Made by a program: the position numbers and the translations under genes
Assembly (NCBI GenBank): GCA_965221795.1
Contig: OZ244914.1
Location: 1,674,001 to 1,738,000, forward strand
Length of the DNA stretch: 64,000 nucleotides
From: VYFG01 sp965221795
GTDB lineage: Bacteria; Pseudomonadota; Gammaproteobacteria; Arenicellales; Poriferihabitantaceae
Reading direction: 5' to 3'
Shown: piece after piece, positions 18,055 through 27,145 of the stretch
Layout: each line of letters opens with the position of its first letter
Position numbering within the stretch: the stretch's first letter is position 1
The notes under the pieces: model-generated
What the model saw: only the letters and a program-made list of their open reading frames with translations
Told to the model about the DNA's origin: nothing
The model's database searches: none

Positions 18055-18940
18055 TCGACTGCCCCGCAGGTTCGTTCGAACCCAGATCATGCAACCAGTT
18101 ATGATAGTTTCGAATCGAGAATCGCTGATAATCCGCATAGGGATGCCGATAGGTACCTGTCGCGACTTCGTGTTCAATAAAGTCATACTCTTCACGATCG
18201 ACGGGAACGAACCGGATGCGATCTCCTGCCTTGATGAGCGCGAGGCTTTCTCGAAAGGCAGGCAAGCGTTGCTCTCGATCCCAGGTCGGCATGGGGGTAC
18301 GGGCGAATATCTGGTAACCGCCCGGAGTTTTGTCTGGGTAGATGCAAGATACGGCTCCGCCTAAACCAACCGTGCCTTTCGGTGTCCACATTCTGGGCGG
18401 ATTGTATTTTGGTGCAACAAGGCGACTTCTCGGGTCCAGCGGCATCAAGGAACACAATCCCGGCCAGAATCCGAGAGCAGCTACCCAATAGTCTGTTCCA
18501 GAATGCGTCCGACGAAGATCTGCTCTGTCTTTCAGTCCATTCAGGCGGACAATGAAATCTGGATCGTCTTCCGGCTTTTCGCCGATGTTTTGGCGATAAT
18601 CGTCCACACATTCCTTTGTCCAAGGATCAAAGTAGAGAACCGGTACGTTGTAGATGCGGCTGTCGAGTTCCAATCCCTCAAGATCACCCATCGCTTCATA
18701 TACACCTTCCAGTTCACGAACCAGATCTGCATAGCCAATGACGTCGGGGTCATAAGAGACCTGAATCGATGCCAATTCGGGGATCAGTTCGACAATGCCC
18801 CGTATACCTGAATCTCGGATCTCCGCACTCAAACTGTGCGCAATAAAATTGAGGTCGAAGCTCATCTCATCGCCAAGCTCAACCTCAATTGCGCGGTCTC
18901 CGCCTGGTGAAAACTTGGGGTGTTCGTAGATCATCGCCAC
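18047..18940 (-). CDS. pxpB: PxpB/KipI-like subunit (AHS1)
   Basis: This is the second subunit of the 5-oxoprolinase/allophanate-hydrolase-type pair. The N-terminal domain ends in VQVSYDP-like strands (SIQVSYDPDVIGYADLV). The AHS1 core is recognisable in GFWPGLCSLMPLDPR and GTVGLGGAVSCIYPDKTPGGYQ. Usual residues such as PGFxYL and QTGIYP are changed, so it is a diverged member, and the 297 residues exceed the usual 220 or so of PxpB. It starts 12 bases after pxpA ends and overlaps pxpC. Altered core residues suggest a substrate other than 5-oxoproline. Confidence 0.82.
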   Translation of the reverse strand: MAMIYEHPKFSPGGDRAIEVELGDEMSFDLNFIAHSLSAEIRDSGIRGIVELIPELASIQVSYDPDVIGYADLVRELEGVYEAMGDLEGLELDSRIYNVPVLYFDPWTKECVDDYRQNIGEKPEDDPDFIVRLNGLKDRADLRRTHSGTDYWVAALGFWPGLCSLMPLDPRSRLVAPKYNPPRMWTPKGTVGLGGAVSCIYPDKTPGGYQIFARTPMPTWDREQRLPAFRESLALIKAGDRIRFVPVDREEYDFIEHEVATGTYRHPYADYQRFSIRNYHNWLHDLGSNEPAGQSNV

Positions 18941-18952
18941 ATCATCCCATTG

Positions 18953-19690
18953 CTACACCAGACAGTCGGAGAGTCTGGGCTTGAGTATCTTGTGCACTGC
19001 ACGAGCTATCGCGAGCGCACCCGGTGTGTCACTGTGAACGCAGATCGAATCGGCTACAACGTTGATTTCCTTTCCGGTCGTCGAGAAGGCTTTTCCCTCA
19101 TTGATGGCACGAAGCACTCTTTCGACGGCATCTTCTTCTGCGACGGGTTCATGATGTAGAGCAATGATCTGTCGACCATGATCGTCATAATCCAGATCTG
19201 CATAAAACTCACAACAATAGGGAACACCACGTTTGGTGAAGACCTCCGACATCGCACAGTTGGCGAATGCGATGACCGGAAGATTCATGGCTAGGGCAGC
19301 GTCCGCGACACCGTTGGCAACCTCTTCATCTTTCTGCGCCATGCCAAACAGTGCTCCATGAGGCTTCAGATGACTCATGGAGATTCCCTCTGTGGCAAGA
19401 AAGGCCTGCAATGCGCCAACCTGATAGAGGACGCACGCCGCAACCTCCTTCCGCGACATGGCGATCTCCCTGCGTCCAAAGCCTTCGCGGTCGGCGATGC
19501 CAGGATGAGCCCCAATCCCGATGCCCGCCCGTTTTGCAGCGGCTACGGTGCGCCACATGATCGAAGGGTCTGAGGCATGAAATCCACACGCGATATTGGC
19601 ATGGGTGACGAAGGGCATGCACTGTTCATCATCTCCCATGCTGTAAATTCCAAAGCCCTCCCCCATATCGCAGTTGATTGTAACGTGCAT
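18953..19690 (-). CDS. pxpA: LamB/YcsF-family PxpA-like subunit
   Basis: PxpA is the LamB/YcsF subunit of the ATP-dependent 5-oxoprolinase. The family fingerprint is intact: NCDMGEGFGIYSMGDDEQCM at residues 5-24, HANIACGFHASDP, RAGIGIGAHPGIADREGFGRR, and LKPHGALF. The 245 residues match. It is the first gene of a three-gene unit, and its upstream region contains the shared palindrome and the divergent gntR gene, which suggests direct control by that regulator. Confidence 0.92.
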   Translation of the reverse strand: MHVTINCDMGEGFGIYSMGDDEQCMPFVTHANIACGFHASDPSIMWRTVAAAKRAGIGIGAHPGIADREGFGRREIAMSRKEVAACVLYQVGALQAFLATEGISMSHLKPHGALFGMAQKDEEVANGVADAALAMNLPVIAFANCAMSEVFTKRGVPYCCEFYADLDYDDHGRQIIALHHEPVAEEDAVERVLRAINEGKAFSTTGKEINVVADSICVHSDTPGALAIARAVHKILKPRLSDCLV

Positions 19691-19818
19691 AAGATTCCTC
19701 CCAATTCATGATTGCCCCAAGCTATAGTTTCCAAGCCATTGCCAAATGGCGCCCATACTTGCTGCATATCGTTCCTGTGACAATGGCATCGGGGCTTGCG
19801 AAAGCCATCAGCTTCAGT

Positions 19819-19837
19819 GTATGTTATATGTTATAGC
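19819..19837. promoter_or_regulatory. Putative GntR operator, site 1
   Basis: The palindrome TATATGTTATA (19825-19835), the reverse complement of TATAACATATA, sits in the region between pxpA and gntR, about 135 bases from each start codon. A second partial copy, GTATGTTATA, overlaps it to the left. The same 11-mer lies in front of the aminotransferase and biotin carboxylase genes. Assigning it to the adjacent GntR protein is inference. Confidence 0.6.
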
Positions 19838-19972
19838 AATTGAATACAACAGGCGAGCCCGATAGCTGCCATAGTGTTTGCTGTGTTCGGGTTCGTCGTT
19901 TCCCTGACGGTGATCGTGCCACTGTCGCTGGTACTTGGAACTACATTCGCCTAAGGCCCCGGAGCCACCACC

Positions 19973-20641
19973 ATGAAAGCGAAGATTGAACACACCACGC
20001 TCGCCGAAAAAGCCTATGAGAAAATCCGCTCTGGACTGATCTCTGCCCGGTTCAGACCTGGCCAAATACTTACGATCAGGAACCTGGCAGCGGAATATGG
20101 TATATCTGCAACACCAGTTCGCGAGGCTTTGCAGCGCCTAGTGGCAGAAAACGCCCTTGAGATGCAACCGAACAAGTCTTATCGGGTTCCGATTCTCTTG
20201 CTGGAAAGGTTCGAAGAGGTGAGACGGATTCGTTGTGCGTTGGAAGCCATGGCAGCCGAACTTGCATGCCCTAACATTACTACACAGGACTTGAATACAC
20301 TTAGGGCATTAGTCGACAAAATGGACCAGGCGATCGAAGAAAAAAAGGTAGCGAATTACACCGTATACAATGAAAATTTCCATTTCCTGATTTACGAAAG
20401 TGCCCAAGCCCCCCTCTTATTGGGCATGATCCGAGATCTTTGGATACAGGTCGCGCCGTTCTTCACCAGTTTGTTCGAAGGGTCCAATTATCTTTCCAGG
20501 GGCAATCATTGGCACAAAAAGATATTCGACGCATTGGAGCGCAAGGATGTGCAGGGCGTCAAAGCCAGCATCGCAGGTGACATCGACTCAGCGGGAAAGG
20601 ATCTTCGCGAACTACTGAAGAAGACGAGCCCGGACGGCTGA
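19973..20641 (+). CDS. GntR/FCD-family transcriptional regulator
   Basis: The N-terminal winged helix-turn-helix is typical of GntR: AEKAYEKIRSGLISARFRPG at about residues 11-30, then ILTIRNLAAEYGISATPVREALQRLVAENAL. The C-terminal FCD ligand-binding domain is all-helical, with EEVRRIRCALEAMAAELA and NENFHFLIYESA supplying the metal- or ligand-binding residues. Such proteins usually repress catabolic genes until a carboxylate or amino-acid-like ligand binds. It is divergent from pxpABC and is the only regulator in the island, so it is the best candidate to bind the three TATAACATATA sites. Confidence 0.92.
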   Translation: MKAKIEHTTLAEKAYEKIRSGLISARFRPGQILTIRNLAAEYGISATPVREALQRLVAENALEMQPNKSYRVPILLLERFEEVRRIRCALEAMAAELACPNITTQDLNTLRALVDKMDQAIEEKKVANYTVYNENFHFLIYESAQAPLLLGMIRDLWIQVAPFFTSLFEGSNYLSRGNHWHKKIFDALERKDVQGVKASIAGDIDSAGKDLRELLKKTSPDG

Positions 20642-20669
20642 ACTCCCTCGTAGGTTATGCTGAACCGCT

Positions 20670-21530
20670 TCAGTTGTGGTCCAGCTTTACAAAAAGAATC
20701 CAGAAGAATCCGCCCAACAGAGGCAATGTCAAAACCAGTACGATCGTTGACAAGGAGAAAATGACTGGAACCTGACTTTGTTGCGAGGCCGCCATCGTCC
20801 AGTTCCAGACGGGCATGGTTGCCTCGACGCCGCGAAGGAATGTGGACCTCAGAATCTCGTTGAACGACAATAAAAAGCCGAAAAGGCCCGCCCCGACAAT
20901 TCCGGGGCGAAGTATTGGATACTCGATATCTGCAAATCTTCGCCAGGCGTTAGCCCCCAAATCCTCGGCAGCTTCGAGCAGACGATAGTCGAAACGAACA
21001 GAGATGACGAGCACCATCAGCAACGAAAATGGCAACGCCCACACGACATGTCCCAGAAACACCGCCCAATACCCAAGCTTCAAATCCAGAAAGCTGCGGA
21101 AGAAAATGAACAACGCTGCTCCCATCGACATACCGGGGACAAACAATGGGATGACGGCGAAAAGGACCAAGGCACCGGGGCGTCGCGAATTGGGGATGGC
21201 TCGTCCTACCGCCGTCGCGACAATCATGCAGACAATAGAGACAGCCAAGCCAATCACGATACTCGAAAGGAAGGGCTCTATCCAACGAGGCTCGGATGCG
21301 AGAGCCCGGTAGTGCTCGAAAGATAGAGGAAACGGCAACCCGGAAAGTGGCTTTTCACTTACCGACATCAGGGCCAACCAGAGTAGCGGGAAATAGGTCA
21401 GGACAAGTGCGAAATAGCCGGACCATTTGGCAAGTTTGGCCCAGCCACCCGAAAAGCCCAGTTTGTTGAAAACCGGGCGTGACGCCACGGGTAATGAACC
21501 GACCCCTTGCCGGAAACCGACTGCAGTCAT
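20670..21530 (-). CDS. ABC transporter permease, PotC-like
   Basis: This inner-membrane permease is of the spermidine/putrescine family. Six membrane segments are evident, beginning WSGYFALVLTYFPLLWLALM. The coupling-helix motif EAAEDLGANAWRRFADIEYPILRPGI, with its EAAxDLGA core, contacts the ATPase. The 286 residues are typical. Its start overlaps the stop of the preceding permease gene by four bases. It ends the aminotransferase-transporter unit and converges on gntR. Confidence 0.92.
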   Translation of the reverse strand: MTAVGFRQGVGSLPVASRPVFNKLGFSGGWAKLAKWSGYFALVLTYFPLLWLALMSVSEKPLSGLPFPLSFEHYRALASEPRWIEPFLSSIVIGLAVSIVCMIVATAVGRAIPNSRRPGALVLFAVIPLFVPGMSMGAALFIFFRSFLDLKLGYWAVFLGHVVWALPFSLLMVLVISVRFDYRLLEAAEDLGANAWRRFADIEYPILRPGIVGAGLFGFLLSFNEILRSTFLRGVEATMPVWNWTMAASQQSQVPVIFSLSTIVLVLTLPLLGGFFWILFVKLDHN

Positions 21531-22444
21531 TGGTGCATTGCCCGAAATAGCCCGGACAGGCTGGCTGTTCGGCGGGTTACCACAATTAAGATCAACAGCA
21601 ACACCGATAGCAGAATAATAATGAACGCTGAAAGTGCCGAAACGATCGGATAGCGCAGCGCAGTGTAAGCGCTCTCAATCGAGTGGCTCAGCAAATTGAC
21701 AAACCCGCCGCCGAGCATCCCGGGTTCTACCCACGCCGCCAATGCCGCCCCCAGTGTAATGATTACGCCAGCCAATATACCCGGCAGGGACAAGGGCAGG
21801 ATCACGCGGACAAGTGTCTGGAATGGGCTGGCACCGAGATCACTGCTGGCTTTGAGTAAATCATTCTCGATCAGCATAATGGCAAGGTAAATCGGCAAAA
21901 ACATGGTCGGGAAATACGGTGCCAGCATACCGAAGTGAACCGAGAACTCGGAGTACAAGAGCCACTCCAAAGGTTCCGAAATAAGACCGATTTCCAAAAG
22001 TATGACGTTGACCAGTCCATTTTGTCCGAGTATCGCCCTCCAGACGATTGTCCGGGACGAAATGTCCAGGAAAAACGGGATTGTAAGAAGAGCCAGAACC
22101 ACGGCCTTCGTCACCTTCGATTTACAGCCTTTCGCAAGCCATAAGGCAAATGGGAAGGCAATCAGAAGCTCCAGAAACGTTACGCTTAAGGCGATCCGCA
22201 ATGTCCGTACGGCAACCTCCCAACGCCCGGAGTCGAACAGGGATATCCAGGTGTTGAGCGTGGGCTCGTAGATCGTCAGGAAACTCCGGGTTTCGAAAAA
22301 GCTGTAGGTGAGGAGAATCAGCAGTGGCAACAGGACCAGTATCGACCATGCCACGACGAAGGTGCGCAGAACCCAAGTTCCAGCGGTCGCGGACCAGAAC
22401 CAATCACGAAGTGTCTGTCGGGACCTTGTAACGGAAATTGACAT
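21527..22444 (-). CDS. ABC transporter permease, PotB-like
   Basis: This is the partner permease. ATG 22444 gives MSISVTRSRQTLRDWFW before the first membrane helix (TFVVAWSILVLLPLLILLTYS); the frame is open 33 bases further up. The coupling motif LKASSDLGASPFQTLVRVILPLSLPGI is clear. Length is about 305 residues. It overlaps the next permease gene and is separated from the binding-protein gene by about 450 bases, which is unusual within such an operon. Confidence 0.9.
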   Translation of the reverse strand: MSISVTRSRQTLRDWFWSATAGTWVLRTFVVAWSILVLLPLLILLTYSFFETRSFLTIYEPTLNTWISLFDSGRWEVAVRTLRIALSVTFLELLIAFPFALWLAKGCKSKVTKAVVLALLTIPFFLDISSRTIVWRAILGQNGLVNVILLEIGLISEPLEWLLYSEFSVHFGMLAPYFPTMFLPIYLAIMLIENDLLKASSDLGASPFQTLVRVILPLSLPGILAGVIITLGAALAAWVEPGMLGGGFVNLLSHSIESAYTALRYPIVSALSAFIIILLSVLLLILIVVTRRTASLSGLFRAMHQ

Positions 22445-22899
22445 CGAACAGACTCTAGTCCGATCTTTGCAATGCACGGGTATTGGAAACGTAACCCATT
22501 GAATGAGCTAATTCGGTTTCCAGGTGATTTTCCAGCACGAATGTTTTTCGGCGGCGATCAATCATTCCTCGCCCCATGAAACCGGCTGAAAATCGGAAAG
22601 TAGATAGTTTCTGGGGGGCTTATCCGGATTCTGAATAAGGGCCGACTTTCTCCCGCTTGGAGACAGGAGTTCTGTGTCCCACGCGGAAGAAAGCCAGCTT
22701 CCTTGATGTCTACCGTCATCTTCGCCGCCTGGCCCCCAAAATCCTGTCTCGAATTGCTCGTCTGACACAGTGCACCTTAACATACGAGAACCGAGTATGG
22801 GTTCTCGGCGGAGAGCACGATTCCAGCACCCCGCTCGGCGCACCCCCATCCCGGAAACCCGAGGGACAAGGGCGCGCCAACTGAAAGTACCGTCAAAAA
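22445..22899. other. Non-coding gap inside the transporter unit
   Basis: About 450 bases separate the PotB-like permease gene from the binding-protein gene, although all transporter genes point the same way. An open minus-strand frame (22562-22924) overlaps the binding-protein end and resembles nothing known. The gap may hold a second promoter or attenuating structure, or mark a lost gene. Confidence 0.45.
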
Positions 22900-24105
22900 T
22901 CAAGCGTTCAAGAAACGTTGCCATTCCTCTTCCATGACATCCGAATTCTCGGGTGTCGTGGTACTGACAAATGGCTTGGCGAATTTTCGCTCGATCTTAG
23001 CTTGGTTGGCGGCGAGGCTGTCAATATCCTCCTGCGCCCAACCCTGATCCTTGGCGTACTTGACACCCAAGTCAAGATTGGGGCCGGCGTAGCCACGATC
23101 CCGCGCCTGTAGAGCCCGGTATTCTCCGTCCAGGAAGTAGTTGAGAACCTTGTAGATGTTATCAAGGTTTCCTCGGTCAGCTGCTTGCGAGGCGATATAA
23201 GCACCATGTCCCCATTTGAAATAGCCTTCGTCGGTGTAAGCGTAAAATACTGTTCCTGGGCCCAACACCAGATTGGCCTCCTTCGTCGCGGGTTCCCAGC
23301 AGTTTATCATGTCGACTTCGCGGTTGGTGAGCAGCTGAATTTGCTCCTCGAAGGCGGAGTGCAAGGTTCGGAACTGTCCAGCCTTCTTGCGCTCGATCAG
23401 GTAATCTACAACGTGACTGACTTCCTCTTTCTTCATATCCACCACGTTATCGATCTTGACACGTCCATGATGCTTCAGGAACAGCGCACATACTGGCAGA
23501 GAATAGGTCCAAGTCTGATCATAGGCCACCCGCCCGCGGGTCGTGTCACTTTCGAAAAACATGGCCCAGGAGATATCTTCTTGACCGTCTGGGCTGGCCC
23601 CGATTTTCTCCGGGAAATACCCGAAACTGTCAGCATTTCCGATCATGGGAACGCCGTACTGCCGCCCATCCTTGCTCGTTACGACCGCAGAATGCTTCCA
23701 ATCATCCGATGTGCGCTCCCAAAGGGTCAGTTCTGGATGATCCTGATCTATCTCAAGATAGATACCTTGCGGACCGAGGATATCTTCTGTGCCGGATTCA
23801 AAAACAAAGAGATCAACCTCGTCCCCTAAGCGGGAAGCAACGACATCGCGCAGGAAGACTCCTACGGAATTATCTGTACCGACAAAATCCATATCAATGC
23901 CGATGCTGTTTTTCATGATACCCCAGTCTTTCAGCTGAGCGGTCGTAACGCCATAAGCCCGAACAGAGTTTGAAGCAGCTGTTGCCCTGCTTATAGTGCC
24001 AATGCTTCCAAGAATTCCGGCAGCCATGGCTGCCGTGGTTCCTTTGAGCATATCTCGCCTTGTCAGATCAATTTGGCTGCGAATTTTTGAGTAGTCGTCT
24101 TTCAT
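22900..24105 (-). CDS. Periplasmic substrate-binding protein, PotD-like, Tat-exported
   Basis: The protein captures the substrate for the ABC importer. The N-terminus has a twin-arginine signal (LTRRDMLKGTTAAMAAGILG), so it is probably exported folded. The mature protein follows the spermidine/putrescine-binding fold, for example YGVPMIGNADSFGYFPEKIG and the C-terminal DVMEEEWQRFLNA. It has 401 residues. The ligand is not predictable from sequence: this family also binds amino acids and other small amines. It lies 52 bases downstream of the ATPase gene. Confidence 0.88.
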   Translation of the reverse strand: MKDDYSKIRSQIDLTRRDMLKGTTAAMAAGILGSIGTISRATAASNSVRAYGVTTAQLKDWGIMKNSIGIDMDFVGTDNSVGVFLRDVVASRLGDEVDLFVFESGTEDILGPQGIYLEIDQDHPELTLWERTSDDWKHSAVVTSKDGRQYGVPMIGNADSFGYFPEKIGASPDGQEDISWAMFFESDTTRGRVAYDQTWTYSLPVCALFLKHHGRVKIDNVVDMKKEEVSHVVDYLIERKKAGQFRTLHSAFEEQIQLLTNREVDMINCWEPATKEANLVLGPGTVFYAYTDEGYFKWGHGAYIASQAADRGNLDNIYKVLNYFLDGEYRALQARDRGYAGPNLDLGVKYAKDQGWAQEDIDSLAANQAKIERKFAKPFVSTTTPENSDVMEEEWQRFLNA

Positions 24106-24156
24106 TGGTTCCTCTCTATAATCAATGTGGATGGGTGACTTTCGTGATTTAGCGCC

Positions 24157-25221
24157 CTATTCAGCGGTGATCACGCAGTCGTCAGCGCGCCAGGCGACGC
24201 AGTCGAAGTCACTGAATTGCAACGCCCTATCCCATATCCGGACCCGCATGTCTCCCAAAGGCGTTTCCGCCACTTGGTCAATATACTTTCCCCGGTAGAG
24301 GCGTGATCCCGGAATGCAACTCAGTTGGTTGTCGTCCGTGCCCACCTCGCCCGCTCGGCCGACTCGGAGCCTCTCCGCTCTGATCGCAACGAAAACTTGC
24401 TGACCGGCTTGTGGCGCTTGCGGTCCGCTCCAGACTCCGCGGATCAGACATTCTCCTGAAGTAGCCGTGACATGTGAGTCGGAGAATCTCTTGACCACGG
24501 CTGGGAGAATATTCTCGAACCCCATGAAATCCGCGCAAAAGCGCGAATTCGGCTTGTCGAAAAGTTCTTCCGGTTGACCGCTTTGGACAATCTGGCCTTG
24601 GCGCATGAGTATGATGCGATCGCTCATTGTTAAGGCTTCTTCCTGGCTGTGTGTTATGTAAATGAACGTCATTCCCAATTGCCGATGCAGTTCCACCAGT
24701 TCAGCCTGCATGTCTTGGCGCAGCCTTTCGTCAAGTGCGCCCAATGGTTCATCCAGCAGCAAAATTGCCGGCTGCGTGACCAGGGCCCGGGCAAGTGCCA
24801 CTCGTTGCCGCTCCCCTCCGCTCAATTGGCTGATCCGCCGATCTCCTTTCGCTGTTAACCGAACCAAATGGAGGGCGTCCAAGGCAAGTCGATTGCGATC
24901 AGTACGCGATACACCGCGGACCGACAAGCCGTATTCCACGTTCTCTTGCACCGACATATGCGGGAAAAGGGCGTAGTTCTGAAAAACTGTCGTGCAATTA
25001 CGCAGTGCGGCGGGGACGTTGGAAACATCCTGTCCATCAATCTCGATCCGGTCCAGACAGGTCGGTTTCTCAAGGCCGGATATCACTCGTAAAAGCGTCG
25101 TCTTGCCGGAACCGCTCTCCCCGAGAATGGTAAGGAACTCACCCCGGGACGCGTGCAGGGAAACCCCGTTAAGCGCCGTCACCGACCCGTACTGATGAGT
25201 AACATTTGCGATCTTCAACAT
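24157..25221 (-). CDS. ABC transporter ATP-binding protein, PotA-like
   Basis: This drives the importer. Walker A is GESGSGKTT, the Q-loop region is TVFQNYALFPHMSVQENVEYG, the signature is LSGGERQRVALARAL, and Walker B is ILLLDEPLGALD. A C-terminal TOBE-type domain follows (GQQVFVAIRAERLRVG). ATG 25221 gives MLKIANVTHQYG, the normal start. The frame is open to ATG 25419, and the extra 66 residues, rich in Ser, Asp and Arg, have no counterpart in the family that I know; they may be untranslated. It follows the aminotransferase gene. Confidence 0.93.
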   Translation of the reverse strand: MLKIANVTHQYGSVTALNGVSLHASRGEFLTILGESGSGKTTLLRVISGLEKPTCLDRIEIDGQDVSNVPAALRNCTTVFQNYALFPHMSVQENVEYGLSVRGVSRTDRNRLALDALHLVRLTAKGDRRISQLSGGERQRVALARALVTQPAILLLDEPLGALDERLRQDMQAELVELHRQLGMTFIYITHSQEEALTMSDRIILMRQGQIVQSGQPEELFDKPNSRFCADFMGFENILPAVVKRFSDSHVTATSGECLIRGVWSGPQAPQAGQQVFVAIRAERLRVGRAGEVGTDDNQLSCIPGSRLYRGKYIDQVAETPLGDMRVRIWDRALQFSDFDCVAWRADDCVITAE

Positions 25222-25557
25222 AGGGCAAAGCAAATTCTGATTCGGTGCCAGATCGCTTCTGGAAGGATTTCGTTTGCTTGCTTCGCTCCTCCCGGAATCC
25301 GAATCGGACGTCATGTCACTCTGCCCCAAGGTCAGGGAATCAGAAAGCCTCAATTCCCGATCAAAGAACCCGGGGTGATATGGGAAAAGCCGCGATGTCA
25401 AAGCACTCATAATGGACAAGCTAGGGTTCCTGAAAACTCACCTGCCAGATGATCCAGAGCAGACAGCGAAACGAGGCCGAAAGAACCGGAAGAGCGGCCC
25501 AACAAGAGTCCAAATGTGTACGCATGGATACGGCGACCGGGGGTTGGTGTTTCTGGA

Positions 25558-26970
25558 TCAGGCAATTTTGCATTCTCCAGATGAAACAAGTTCATCACAA
25601 ACCTCATCAAGTGCGTCGACCAGCTTCTCGATCAGTTCGTCGATTTCCGATTCCGAGATTACAAGTGGAGGGGCAAACGCCAGAGTGTCGGTGGCCTGCA
25701 GGGCTCTCGTGATCAGCCCTTTTCGTAATGCGGCCTCATAGACACGCTTGGCAGCGCCCAGTCGGGGGTCGAAGGGCTTTCTCGGCTGCTTGTTGGCAAC
25801 CAGTTCGATACCGGCTATGAGGCCAATGCCACGAACGTCTCCCACCAAGGGATGGGTGCTCACCCTGGACTGAAGCTGGTTATGGAAATATGCACCCGTC
25901 ACCGCCGACGCACTCACGAGATGTTCCCGCTCAATGATGTCCAGGTTAGCCAGTGCGGCAGCAGCCGGAATCGGGTGTGCACTGTAGGTATAACCATGAC
26001 CGAAGAAACCGACCTCGTCCGATCCTCGCTCCAGCACTTGGTAGATGTCATCGTTTACAAGACACCCTGATAAGGCCTGATAGCCACTGGTTATGCCCTT
26101 GGCGACAGTCATGATGTCCGGCTCGATCGAGAATAGCTCTGAGCCGAAATTTGTGCCCAGGCGGCCAAACCCATTGATCACCTCATCCACGATCAATAGG
26201 ATGTCGTGCTCTTTAAGAATGGGTTGAATGAGGTCGAAGTATCCGCGTGGCGGACAAAAAACGCCACCCGCACCCATGACCGGTTCGGCGATCATTGCAC
26301 CGATCGTTTCAGCACCCTCATGCTCGATTACAGATATCAACTCCTGCGCCAGTTGACCAGCGAACTCATTCTCGCTGATACCGGTGTCGGCTACCCAATA
26401 GTAGTGGGGCACGGTCAGCCTCGGCACGTCAAATACTGGAAGGTCGAAAGCCCGATGAACCCCGTCTAATCCGGTCAAGCTCCCAGCGGCCACCGTTACC
26501 CCATGATATGCGCGCCACCGCGCGAGAATTTTCTTCTTTTCCCGACGGCCAAGAACATTGTGGTAATACCATACGAGTTTAACGGCGGTATCATTCGCAT
26601 CGGACCCGGAGTTGCCGTAGAACACCTTGCTGTTCGTCGGGAATGACGACATATTAACGATACGCTCAGCCAGTCTAGCGGGTGCTTCTGACGTCATGGA
26701 CGCAAAAGCATGGTAATACGGCAAGGATTCAGCCTGCACCCTAATGGCCTCGGTTATTTCTTCCCTTCCATAACCGGCATTCACGCACCAAAGCCCAGCC
26801 ATACCATCCAGGTAGTCGCGACCCGAAATATCCCATAGACGACAACCCTTGCTTCGCACCATCACCGTCGGGGCACCGTTGGTATGCGCACTCAAGGATG
26901 TAAAGGGATGCAGGTGATATGCCCGATCCATCTCTGCAAGGTCTCCGCCTGAGGCTTTCATCATCTTCAC
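25558..26970 (-). CDS. Class III PLP-dependent aminotransferase (omega-amino acid type)
   Basis: This enzyme moves a terminal amino group from an omega-amino acid or diamine to pyruvate or 2-oxoglutarate. The PLP lysine lies in TVAKGITSGYQALSG, the cofactor-phosphate site in YGNSGSDANDTAVK, and the conserved aspartate in LLIVDEVINGFGRLG. The N-terminal block HLHPFTSLSAHTNGAPTVM and WDISGRDYLDGMAGLWCVNAGYG are those of the omega-amino-acid:pyruvate group. It has 470 residues. It leads the transporter unit, and a TATAACATATA site lies 37 bases before its start. The product of a lactam-opening reaction would be a fitting substrate. Confidence 0.9.
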   Translation of the reverse strand: MKMMKASGGDLAEMDRAYHLHPFTSLSAHTNGAPTVMVRSKGCRLWDISGRDYLDGMAGLWCVNAGYGREEITEAIRVQAESLPYYHAFASMTSEAPARLAERIVNMSSFPTNSKVFYGNSGSDANDTAVKLVWYYHNVLGRREKKKILARWRAYHGVTVAAGSLTGLDGVHRAFDLPVFDVPRLTVPHYYWVADTGISENEFAGQLAQELISVIEHEGAETIGAMIAEPVMGAGGVFCPPRGYFDLIQPILKEHDILLIVDEVINGFGRLGTNFGSELFSIEPDIMTVAKGITSGYQALSGCLVNDDIYQVLERGSDEVGFFGHGYTYSAHPIPAAAALANLDIIEREHLVSASAVTGAYFHNQLQSRVSTHPLVGDVRGIGLIAGIELVANKQPRKPFDPRLGAAKRVYEAALRKGLITRALQATDTLAFAPPLVISESEIDELIEKLVDALDEVCDELVSSGECKIA

Positions 26971-26993
26971 ATATTGGCCGATTGTTCAACGTA

Positions 26994-27017
26994 ATATGTT
27001 GCATGATATAACATATA
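26994..27017. promoter_or_regulatory. Putative GntR operator, site 2
   Basis: TATAACATATA occupies 27007-27017, 37 bases upstream of the aminotransferase start. With the flanking ATATGTT at 26994-27000 it also forms a wider inverted repeat (ATATGTT and AACATAT). It matches the sites at 19825 and 31009. Its position suits a repressor overlapping the promoter of the aminotransferase-transporter unit. Confidence 0.6.
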
Positions 27018-27145
27018 AATTTCCAAGACAACCCTACACTCGACACCAAAAGACCTAGCATCTGGGTTTGGAACTGAAGAATGAGAAAAGGAGATCGTCC
27101 CATTTGGTTCGCTCCCGGATGTAAGCCGTTTCGGGTTTTCTGGAT

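Noticed and set aside
22562..22924. A 120-codon frame between the permease and binding-protein genes
   Set aside because: It overlaps the end of the binding-protein gene and its composition does not look like a real protein.
25222..25419. A 66-residue N-terminal extension of the PotA-like ATPase
   Set aside because: The family start at 25221 is a better fit and the extra segment is low in structure; kept as an alternative only.
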